This document shows, in pieces, positions 39,835 to 45,641 of a stretch of DNA of 45,641 nucleotides (positions within the stretch are counted from its first letter, which is position 1; each line of letters starts with the position of its first letter). The stretch comes from a virus. A model generated the notes under the pieces. It saw nothing but the letters and a program-made list of their open reading frames with translations, did not search any database and was not told the DNA's origin. Where the stretch lies: IMG/VR virus record IMGVR_UViG_3300048919_000305, positions 1 to 45,641 of that record, one strand, 5' to 3'. The position numbers were made by a program, and so were the translations under genes.

Positions 39835-40239
39835 ATGAACGCCAAGACCACCACCAAGCCCACCGCCGCCGAAATCGCCGCCGGCCGCCGCGAGTACGTT
39901 GCCACTGTCGACGCGCAGATTGCCGAGATGCGCGAGGCGCTCGCTACCTTGTCGCGCGCCATCCTCGGGGATGGCTACATCATCCGCACGGGCGGCGCCG
40001 ATTACCCGGTGTACCTCACCTTTACGGTCAACCCTGACCGCATCGTGAATAGCCCGCGTACCTCGGCAGTTCATAAGGCGATGCGTTTTACCCGCGAGGA
40101 TGCCCACCGCATCGCCCCGAGCATTACGAACGGTTCCGGCCAGAAGGGTGAAGCCGTGCATGTGCTCGACGCGATCCGGGCCGAAATCGAATCGCAGCAG
40201 AAAACCCGCGATTACGTCGCCGCCCTTATCACCGAGTAA
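39835..40239 (+). CDS. Hypothetical protein, first gene of cassette
   Basis: The 134-residue protein starts MNAKTTTKPTAAEIAAGR with AGGA ten bases upstream. An N-terminal coiled coil (YVATVDAQIAEMREALATL, about 21-39) is followed by a compact domain (YPVYLTFTVNPDRIV) and a C-terminal helix. I do not recognise it. It is transcribed against the surrounding late genes, from its own promoter. Confidence 0.65.
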   Translation: MNAKTTTKPTAAEIAAGRREYVATVDAQIAEMREALATLSRAILGDGYIIRTGGADYPVYLTFTVNPDRIVNSPRTSAVHKAMRFTREDAHRIAPSITNGSGQKGEAVHVLDAIRAEIESQQKTRDYVAALITE

Positions 40240-40248
40240 CCAGCAACC

Positions 40249-40333
40249 GCCCGGCGCGAGCCGGGCCAGAGGCGTTGGACAACGCCGAGCAGTGCGGCAA
40301 ACAGTGACAACCCCCGCCCGGCTCGCGCCGGGC
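40249..40333 (+). other. Structured element: paired GC-rich hairpins
   Basis: GCCCGGCGCGAGCCGGGC (40249-40266) is a perfect 7-bp hairpin with a GCGA (GNRA-type) tetraloop. Its exact reverse complement lies at 40316-40333. Between them GGCGTT/AACGCC forms another hairpin (40271-40286). The two outer copies could also pair with each other over 18 bp. It fills the 112-base gap between two genes, and no T-run follows. It looks like a folded RNA or mobile repeat. Confidence 0.7.
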
Positions 40334-40351
40334 AATCTCGGAGAACCCACC

Positions 40352-40567
40352 ATGCAAACCAAAGCCCCCACTGCCGAGCAAGTGCGCGCGCTGCGCAATG
40401 AAAGCGGCCTGAGCGCCGACCGCTTTGGCGCCCTCGTGGGCGTGACTGGCCGGGGCGTGTTTCGTTGGGAACAGGGCGACGCCAAGTGCCCCGCCTCGAC
40501 CTGGGAATTGCTCTTGATCGGCTTTGGCAAGATCAGGCCGCGCCGTTTTGAAATCGTGGAGAAATGA
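40352..40567 (+). CDS. Small XRE/Cro-like HTH regulator
   Basis: The 71-residue protein has one helix-turn-helix: EQVRALRNESGLSADRFGALVGVTGRGVFRWEQGDA (about 8-43), the classical XRE pattern with W after the recognition helix. It is the size of a Cro protein. As the only regulator in the cassette it is a candidate to bind the 39707-39758 operator, though it is the second gene. GAG lies nine bases before the ATG. Confidence 0.8.
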   Translation: MQTKAPTAEQVRALRNESGLSADRFGALVGVTGRGVFRWEQGDAKCPASTWELLLIGFGKIRPRRFEIVEK

Positions 40568-40785
40568 CCATGGAATACACCGTAGGCACGCTACGCGAAG
40601 CGGGCTTCGAGGCGAAATGGGGCAAGACCCGCAAAGGCGCCCCGATACTTTTTGCGCGCCGCCCTGAGGCTGAAACGTGGTGGAGCGTTGATAGCCAGAT
40701 GTGGGCGCGCGCTAACGAGGTCGGTTTCGCGCAAGCGTTCGATGAGTTCACCGCGTTAGGCGACATTTTCTGGCTTCGCGTATGA
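40564..40785 (+). CDS. Small hypothetical protein
   Basis: A 73-residue protein starting MTMEYTVGTLREAGFEAKWG. It is alpha/beta with a Trp-rich part (AETWWSVDSQMWARA). It overlaps the HTH gene and the next gene by ATGA. Not recognised. Confidence 0.6.
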   Translation: MTMEYTVGTLREAGFEAKWGKTRKGAPILFARRPEAETWWSVDSQMWARANEVGFAQAFDEFTALGDIFWLRV

Positions 40786-41006
40786 CGACACCACTACGCA
40801 CCGGGGAATCGGTCTTGATCGAGTATGAGGGCCGCACGTTGCCCGGCTCGGTCATGCTGGCATCAGGGAATGGCCGCTCGCTCATGCTCGCGTTTGACGG
40901 GCTTCTAGGCGGCCACGCCGGCATGATGCCGGTCTTGCAAGACGAGCACGGCGCGTATAGCGCCCTCATGACAGGCGCCGAGGTTAAAGTCACCCGGCTC
41001 AACTAA
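40782..41006 (+). CDS. Small beta-barrel-like hypothetical protein
   Basis: A 74-residue protein with many short strands (ESVLIEYEGRTLPGSVMLASG, GAEVKVTRLN), which suggests a small beta barrel. Not recognised. It overlaps its upstream neighbour by ATGA. Confidence 0.6.
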   Translation: MTTPLRTGESVLIEYEGRTLPGSVMLASGNGRSLMLAFDGLLGGHAGMMPVLQDEHGAYSALMTGAEVKVTRLN

Positions 41007-41033
41007 ACCAAAACTTTGAAGGAATCGCACATC

Positions 41034-41267
41034 ATGAAAACCACCGCTATCACCCTCGCGTTATTGGCCGCCACGCTGGCCGGTTGCGCCTCGCCCTTGA
41101 GCCCCGAGCGCATCGGCAGCACGCCCACCGAAGAATTGTGCAAAGGCTACTACTACGCATGGCCGCGCACTCAGCCGCGCGCCGTTGCTGCAAAAGACGA
41201 GTTGATCCGTCGCGGGGAGACCAAGTGCATCACCGATGCCGAGGCGTACAAGGGGGGGCAATCGTGA
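41034..41267 (+). CDS. Lipoprotein A of the cassette
   Basis: The 77-residue protein starts MKTTAITLALLAATLAGCAS. The lipobox LAGC is perfect, so C18 would carry the lipid. The mature part is short and charged, with C36 and C64, and has an ELIRRGE helix. It probably sits in the outer membrane, where prophage lipoproteins can block superinfection. GAAGGAATC precedes the ATG. Confidence 0.75.
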   Translation: MKTTAITLALLAATLAGCASPLSPERIGSTPTEELCKGYYYAWPRTQPRAVAAKDELIRRGETKCITDAEAYKGGQS

Positions 41268-41689
41268 GGGCCGCCATCATCGTCGCCACACTCGCGGCCA
41301 CGCTGGCCGGTTGCGCCGGCTCGCCCGCGCGCCTCGCCATGCAAGACCCCGAGACACTCACGAACGGGGGGCAGCTTTGCACCGCCTATCAAGGATCGAT
41401 CTCGGGCGAGAGCCGGGAGAAATACCTCACGCTCGGCCTTTCCCGTGGCTGGCTCACCGAGCGCGATGTAAGCGCGATCCGCGAACAAAGCGTCTATGTG
41501 GGGATGAGCCGCGCCGCCGCCTTTTGCGCGTGGGGCCAGCCGGACCACATCAACAAAAGCACCGGCAGCTATGGCCGCTCGGAGCAATGGGTCTACGGGG
41601 CCGCGAGCCGCTACTCGCCCTCGCGGCAATACCTGTACCTCGATAACGACCGCGTGAGCGGCACGCAGACTAGCAACCGTTCGCGCTAA
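41264..41689 (+). CDS. Lipoprotein B, BamE/SmpA-like domain
   Basis: The 141-residue protein uses a GTG start overlapping the stop of lipoprotein A and begins (V)RAAIIVATLAATLAGCAGS, with lipobox LAGC. The C-terminal half, VGMSRAAAFCAWGQPDHINKS then SEQWVYGA and YLYLDNDRVSG, follows the BamE/SmpA pattern (helices, then a G-x-P turn, W-x-Y strand and D-x-R/V hairpin). BamE is part of the outer-membrane protein assembly machine. A phage copy could alter host surface assembly or exclude other phages. Confidence 0.7.
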   Translation: MRAAIIVATLAATLAGCAGSPARLAMQDPETLTNGGQLCTAYQGSISGESREKYLTLGLSRGWLTERDVSAIREQSVYVGMSRAAAFCAWGQPDHINKSTGSYGRSEQWVYGAASRYSPSRQYLYLDNDRVSGTQTSNRSR

Positions 41690-41699
41690 GGGGAAGACC

Positions 41700-41891
41700 A
41701 TGGAAACCAAAACGACAATCGACATTACGCCCACGTGGGCCGACCTCTTGCCCGCGCTTCTGGCAGTCATCGAGAGCGGCAAGTTTGAGGGCCGCAAGAT
41801 GGCCGAGCAGGAATTGCGCAGCATGGCCGAGGCCGCCGACAAGTGGAATGCGCATTGCCGGGAGGTGAAGCGGCTAGCCGATCCACGATGA
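41700..41891 (+). CDS. Small hypothetical protein, end of cassette
   Basis: A 63-residue helical protein starting METKTTIDITPTWADLLPALLAV after AAGGGGAAGACC. Its 3' end overlaps the terminase gene on the other strand by 18 bases. Not recognised. Confidence 0.6.
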   Translation: METKTTIDITPTWADLLPALLAVIESGKFEGRKMAEQELRSMAEAADKWNAHCREVKRLADPR

Positions 41892-43496
41892 CACATCGGC
41901 CACCGCCGCCGAGGTCTTGCGCCACTGCCCGTAAGCCATCATTAACGCCACCGCGCCGTCTATGCGCCGGTGGCGTTTTTCGTCTTTCACCGGCTTGCGG
42001 TTCCCGGCCGGGTCGACCTTGATAACCACGTTTGACATGTTCCAGCGCAGCACCGGATTAGCCGCGTGCCGTAACTGTTCGCGCAACACCGCGTTTTCGA
42101 TCTCTTGTACGGCCGGGCTCATGCTGACAAAGCCCTGTCCAAACTCTACCAAGGGTGGCAGTTCGACCCCGAGCTTTTCGGCCTCGTTGCGTAGCGTCTT
42201 GATCCTGTAGCGGTCGTACGCAATCTCTCGAATATCGAAGCGTTCCGCGTCTTCGAGAATTTCCCTAATCACTACCTCGTAATCGACGATCTTGCCGGGG
42301 ACCAGCGTGAGGTGTCCTTGATCGGCCCACAAGCGATAGTCGATTTTGTCGTCCTTGCTGCGTTGATCGATGTTGTATTCGGGCAGAAAGAAACGACAAA
42401 GCACGCAGCACGTGCCATCGTCCACGGGCACCACCAACACGAACGCCGTCAAGTCTGTAGTTTGCGAGAGATCGAGGCCGCCCCATGCCGGGCGCCCCTC
42501 AATATCGGACATTTCAAACGTACCGTTGCACGCGTCCCAAATATCAGGCGTGAACAGTCCCGCCACGCTGCGCACGCGGCGATTTGCGATGAGATTGAGA
42601 AAGCGGGCGCGTTCGCTCGGCAAGCGCGCCGCGCGCTTGCACATCTCGATAATCTCATGCGTGTTGCACCATGCTTCGCGCCACGCTGGCACCCACTCGC
42701 AGAGCCGCGCCTCATCGAGTGGGTCGATCTCATCCGGGCACGAGACGAGGTAGAGGAAAACGCCATCCTCTACGCCATCGCGCACGTTTTGCAAATGATC
42801 GTCAATGAGCACCGACAATAGCGAGGTATCGTCCGGCGCCTGCGTGGAAATCACGACCGTTACAGGATTGAAGACCGCACCCTTGGCGGTATCCATCGCG
42901 TCCCACAAATCCATGTGGGCGCCGGCCTGTCCGAGTTCGTCAAAGAAACACACCTGAGGCGAGAGGCCAAACGAAACCTTTGCGTCTTTCGAGAGCGCTT
43001 TGTACAGCGTGCCATGGCGCGGACAAAGTAACTCTTTGTCGTGCATGCGGATGCGGATTCGCTCGGCCAGCGGCGCCGATTGTTGAACCATCTTCGAGGC
43101 GTAGCGAAACAGAATTGCGGCCTGCGCCCGCGAGAACGCGCACGAGTAGAGTTGCGAGTTTTTCACCACGCACGGGCCGCACAAGTGGGCCAGCAAAAGC
43201 GAGGCCATCAGGCCCGACTTCGCTTGTTTGCGTGGTAGCGAGACTATCGACAGACGATGCTTGAACCGCGTATAGGTGTGCGGCTCGCCCGCGAGGTACT
43301 CGACGTCTTCGACTTCCTCATAAATACCCCGGATGATCTCTTTGTGAAACTCAGGGAGCACGATGGGCCGACCGACGAGCCGACCCTCGGGGTACACGCA
43401 GTACCGCTCGATAAAGCCGATTACCCTGTCAGCCAGTGACAGGGGAATCGTCGGCTTGAGAGCGGATGGCGGGGCCGCCGATTTCGCGCGGGGCAT
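41874..43496 (-). CDS. terL: Large terminase subunit
   Basis: The 540-residue protein has an N-terminal ATPase with a Walker A-like PRKQAKSG (88-95) and Walker B CFFDELGQ (D186, E187), and a C-terminal nuclease with acidic clusters (GGLDLSQTTDLTAF, AYDRYR, RIDGAVALMMA). It packages DNA through the portal and cuts it. The sequence type is that of HK97/P27-linked terminases. The ATG at 43496 makes TGATG with the methyltransferase; a TTG at 43499 is a less likely start. It is the first protein in the late block after Rha and the methyltransferase. Confidence 0.95.
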   Translation of the reverse strand: MPRAKSAAPPSALKPTIPLSLADRVIGFIERYCVYPEGRLVGRPIVLPEFHKEIIRGIYEEVEDVEYLAGEPHTYTRFKHRLSIVSLPRKQAKSGLMASLLLAHLCGPCVVKNSQLYSCAFSRAQAAILFRYASKMVQQSAPLAERIRIRMHDKELLCPRHGTLYKALSKDAKVSFGLSPQVCFFDELGQAGAHMDLWDAMDTAKGAVFNPVTVVISTQAPDDTSLLSVLIDDHLQNVRDGVEDGVFLYLVSCPDEIDPLDEARLCEWVPAWREAWCNTHEIIEMCKRAARLPSERARFLNLIANRRVRSVAGLFTPDIWDACNGTFEMSDIEGRPAWGGLDLSQTTDLTAFVLVVPVDDGTCCVLCRFFLPEYNIDQRSKDDKIDYRLWADQGHLTLVPGKIVDYEVVIREILEDAERFDIREIAYDRYRIKTLRNEAEKLGVELPPLVEFGQGFVSMSPAVQEIENAVLREQLRHAANPVLRWNMSNVVIKVDPAGNRKPVKDEKRHRRIDGAVALMMAYGQWRKTSAAVADVSSWIG

Positions 43497-44305
43497 CAAT
43501 CAAAGAATTCCGCTTGTGTGTACGCCGCGTCGTTTTGCTCGTACGGATCGAGCAGCGAGGGCTGACGCCGCGCCCTGTCGATACGCTGGCACGCGGTGTT
43601 GAAATGTTCCGGGTCCAGTTCGATCCCGATAAAGCGCCGGCCGTGCTTGAGCGCCGCGACGCCCGTGGTGCCCGATCCCATGAAAGGGTCTAGCACCAGA
43701 TCGCCCGGCATGGTGTGCGCAACGAGCATGCGCTCTACCAGCGCGAGCGGCTTTTCGTTCGTGTGCTCGATCTCGCGCGGCTTCGGGTAACGCAGAATGT
43801 TCGGCATCGGCGGGACCGCCTCATTCCACGAGAGCGCGCCCCCGTAGTGATTGCCCACGATGACCATTTCGTGTTGCCGCCGATAGCGCCAGCCGATGCC
43901 CGGGTTCGCCTTGTCCCAAATCACCGAATGAAAGAACCGCAAGCCGCGCGTATTCATCCGCTCGGCCAGCCACGCAAAGACAGGCGTCGGCCCGCCGCCC
44001 GCGCAGCACACACACACGGCCGAAGGATCGGTCAGCAGCGGCGGCAGGGCATCGAGCATGCCGTCTATCACGCGGGCCATGTCGGCGGCGCCATCGTTGG
44101 CAATCGCCTTGCTTGCCGTGGCGCGGCCATCCTTCATTGCGTGCTGGCGCCGAGAGAGAAAATCGTCGTCGGCGTTCCCGTTGCCATAGGGCGGGTCAGT
44201 CCACACAAGGCGCACGCTACGCGGCTCGATGAATGAGAGCCAAGTCAAGCAATCGCCACGGTAGAGCGTGGCGTCGCCAATCGTTACCGTTTCAGTGTCG
44301 AGCAC
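43496..44305 (-). CDS. DNA methyltransferase (beta-type order)
   Basis: The 269-residue protein has the catalytic motif DPPY at 37-40 (VWTDPPYGNGNA) before the AdoMet-binding FxGxG motif (DPFMGSGTTGVA, about 206-217), the beta order of amino-methyltransferases that make N6-methyladenine or N4-methylcytosine. HTNEKPLALVERML near 181-194 is typical of phage and prophage members. No restriction partner is seen, so it is an orphan that probably protects phage DNA. The target site cannot be read. Confidence 0.9.
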   Translation of the reverse strand: MLDTETVTIGDATLYRGDCLTWLSFIEPRSVRLVWTDPPYGNGNADDDFLSRRQHAMKDGRATASKAIANDGAADMARVIDGMLDALPPLLTDPSAVCVCCAGGGPTPVFAWLAERMNTRGLRFFHSVIWDKANPGIGWRYRRQHEMVIVGNHYGGALSWNEAVPPMPNILRYPKPREIEHTNEKPLALVERMLVAHTMPGDLVLDPFMGSGTTGVAALKHGRRFIGIELDPEHFNTACQRIDRARRQPSLLDPYEQNDAAYTQAEFFD

Positions 44306-44308
44306 GGG

Positions 44309-44530
44309 CTACCCCTCATCGTCTGGCGAGGACACGGGGCGCCCCCGGCCGCTAATTTCCATCGATTCGATCAGCACGTCGACGCGCATCACGCCTACCG
44401 AGTGAGGCACGAGGTCGTCGAATTGCACGCGCGTTACGCCGCTCACCTCGTGGTCACCCACCATCAGGCGCGGGGGCTGGCCGAGGCCCTCGATTACGAG
44501 CCGCATGGGCACTTGCTTGCGCTGGCTCAC
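44309..44530 (-). CDS. Small hypothetical protein
   Basis: A 73-residue protein with a GTG start overlapping the Rha stop (GTGA) and GGGGG six bases upstream; an ATG at 44506 is the alternative. It is beta-rich (LVIEGLGQPPRLMVGDHEV, TRVQFDDLVPHSVGVMRVDVLIE). Not recognised. Tight coupling supports expression with Rha and the methyltransferase. Confidence 0.55.
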   Translation of the reverse strand: MSQRKQVPMRLVIEGLGQPPRLMVGDHEVSGVTRVQFDDLVPHSVGVMRVDVLIESMEISGRGRPVSSPDDEG

Positions 44531-45036
44531 GGCGTGCCCCCAAAGGGCAAGCGAAGTTGCGCCGCGTCGCGTAGCGCTTTCACGTGTTGCGCGTGGCGCC
44601 TTTTCTCGCGGCCCCACATCGAGAGCCCGCGCCCGTGTATTGAGGCGTGATCGCTCGCCATCGAGAGGTCAAGTTGCGCGAGTTCCAGCCGGTACGCGCC
44701 GCCGCTCTGAATGAATGCTTCCATGGCCTTGAACGCGTTGAGGTACATGCGCCTCAGCTTCGCCCCGACCTTGCCGCGCAAATCCATCACTAGCAGCATG
44801 AAACCGTCCCGATCCATGAGGTAATACGTGACAGGCTTACCGCCGCTTTTGCGCCTCTCTAAGCATTCTTCAAAATTGAAGATTGCTTCGGGATCGTTCG
44901 ACAGAATCCGTTTCACCGAACGCACGATGTTGAAATGCTCGACGAGCGTGCCATGCCGTGTGGTGATTTTTTGCGCCACCGCGCGCGAGTCCGCCATAGC
45001 GCGCCCGTTGATGTTGCGTACGTAATCGTCAAACAT
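44527..45036 (-). CDS. Rha-family regulatory protein
   Basis: The 169-residue protein has the Rha pattern: AQKITTRHGTLVEHFNIVRSVKRIL, then FNFEEC, then VTYYLMDRDGFMLLVMDLRGKVGAKLR and YLNAFKAMEAFI. Rha in phage P22 and related prophages is a regulatory protein that can interfere with lytic growth in some hosts. The C-terminal part is arginine-rich and may bind nucleic acid. AAGGGG lies five bases before the ATG at 45036. Placing Rha between the two terminase genes is uncommon. Confidence 0.8.
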   Translation of the reverse strand: MFDDYVRNINGRAMADSRAVAQKITTRHGTLVEHFNIVRSVKRILSNDPEAIFNFEECLERRKSGGKPVTYYLMDRDGFMLLVMDLRGKVGAKLRRMYLNAFKAMEAFIQSGGAYRLELAQLDLSMASDHASIHGRGLSMWGREKRRHAQHVKALRDAAQLRLPFGGTP

Positions 45037-45046
45037 GGCGGCCCCT

Positions 45047-45511
45047 TTACGGCAGGTACGGGTCGACCGCCCCCTGCGTGCCGTTCGCTTTCGCGGCTTC
45101 GGCGGCCTTGCTCGGGTTGCGCGTGGGCATGCCCGTCGCTTTGCGGCGCGCGGCATCACGAGCCGAGGGGGCGAGGCGCAGCAGCCGCGCAAACGAGATG
45201 CACGCCGCGCGCAGTGCGCCGACTTCGCGCGCGATCTCGCGGGCCTGTTGGCGCTTGGTGACGTCCTCGGTCCTCAACGGCAACCGCGCTTGCACCGCCA
45301 CGAGCCGGCGCAACCTCGCGTGCGTCTCGCAAAACTGCGCCAATGTCGCCATGTCTCCCTGTTCGAAATGATCGGCACTGAGGCTGTCCACCGTCTCACG
45401 CCAGATAACCGCGCCCTCTGGCGTGAGAAACGCCGGGGGTTCCCACGCATCGCGTTGCGCGGCCAATTCGGCCACTCGCGCGGCCGATGTGCTCATGGTT
45501 TTCGTGCGCAT
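45047..45511 (-). CDS. terS: Small terminase subunit (P27 family)
   Basis: The 154-residue protein has the P27-like features: FLTPEGAVIWRETVDSLSADHFEQGDMATL (about 28-57), a helical core (QFCETHARLRRLVA), and a basic C-terminus (RDAARRKATGMPTRN). Small terminases bind the packaging site and guide the large subunit. GGAG lies eight bases before the ATG. It reads away from the terminal repeat, with a paired palindromic site between. The large subunit gene is separated from it by three genes. Confidence 0.8.
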   Translation of the reverse strand: MRTKTMSTSAARVAELAAQRDAWEPPAFLTPEGAVIWRETVDSLSADHFEQGDMATLAQFCETHARLRRLVAVQARLPLRTEDVTKRQQAREIAREVGALRAACISFARLLRLAPSARDAARRKATGMPTRNPSKAAEAAKANGTQGAVDPYLP

Positions 45512-45534
45512 GATGTTTTCTCCACTTTATTAAA

Positions 45535-45574
45535 TGCAACACGGTTGCGAAAGGTTTTTGCAACACGGTTGCGA
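45535..45574. repeat. Tandem palindromic sites upstream of small terminase
   Basis: TGCAACACGGTTGCGA occurs twice (45535-45550 and 45559-45574), 24 bp apart. Each has a GCAAC/GTTGC palindrome with a 3-bp centre. The pair lies 24-63 bp upstream of the small terminase ATG and within 70 bp of the terminal repeat. It may be an operator of the late promoter or a cosB-like terminase site. Confidence 0.7.
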
Positions 45575-45622
45575 TTACGGCCGAGTTATCTACAATTCAC
45601 CTGCGAAGCGGAGCGGCGTACG

Positions 45623-45641
45623 GTTCGCGCGGAAAGTGCCA
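45623..45641. repeat. 19-bp terminal direct repeat, right copy
   Basis: This is identical to bases 1-19. See the left copy for the interpretation. Confidence 0.8.

Overview
The window looks like the complete, circularly permuted genome (about 45.6 kb) of a temperate tailed phage with a long non-contractile, lambda/HK97-type (siphovirus-like) tail. The first and last 19 bases are identical, so either a circular molecule was opened next to the small terminase gene or the sequence has cohesive-end redundancy. The high GC content, the GC-rich third codon positions and the YdaS, Rha, P27-terminase and DUF1833 gene types suggest a betaproteobacterial host such as Burkholderia or a relative. That host is an inference; nothing in the sequence names it. 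I recognise no tRNA, rRNA, CRISPR array or transposase.

Layout. Positions 236-3144 (minus) form a replication operon: HNH nuclease, tiny membrane protein, RusA resolvase, unknown, DnaT/O-like replication protein with internal iterons, and a YdaS/Cro-like regulator. Positions 3145-3533 are a divergent control region holding a ten-unit array of 10-bp repeats. Positions 3534-8022 (plus) carry a RecT-like annealase, a run of small translationally coupled unknown genes, and an excisionase-like HTH gene. This run converges on a tyrosine integrase (8063-9238, minus) across a shared terminator. Positions 9239-10268 are about 1 kb of structured non-coding DNA with a second set of the decamer repeats, two palindromes and two intrinsic terminators. 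Positions 10269-17539 (plus) hold twenty small accessory genes, almost all unrecognised, including Lar-like, GNAT-like, Myb/SANT-like and XRE-like proteins.

The late genes run leftward. Positions 17589-19838 contain an L,D-transpeptidase-like protein, a zinc-ribbon protein, a membrane-anchored protein and two exported Gly/Ser/Gln-rich proteins. Positions 20045-32007 contain the tail: fibre, J-like hub, NlpC/P60, DUF1833, tape measure, G/GT chaperone pair with a -1 frameshift site, tail tube, terminator and adaptors. Positions 32004-39036 contain the head: a small lipoprotein, a collagen-like protein, portal, two Ig-like decoration paralogues, HK97-fold capsid and prohead protease. Positions 39127-39606 encode a second HNH protein. 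Positions 39835-41891 (plus) are an oppositely oriented moron-like cassette with its own operator-like palindrome, a structured RNA-like element and two lipoproteins. Packaging and regulation genes complete the circle (41874-45511, minus): large terminase, DNA methyltransferase, Rha regulator and P27-type small terminase. The putative cos region (45512-235) lies upstream of the small terminase.

The most unusual signals are: the helically phased decamer arrays TGKCCNNNNC, present only between rep and recT and upstream of int; the operator and structured RNA of the reverse-strand cassette; the use of an L,D-transpeptidase-like protein as the only recognisable murein enzyme; the lack of a LexA-peptidase type CI repressor; and the large block of coupled unknown early genes.
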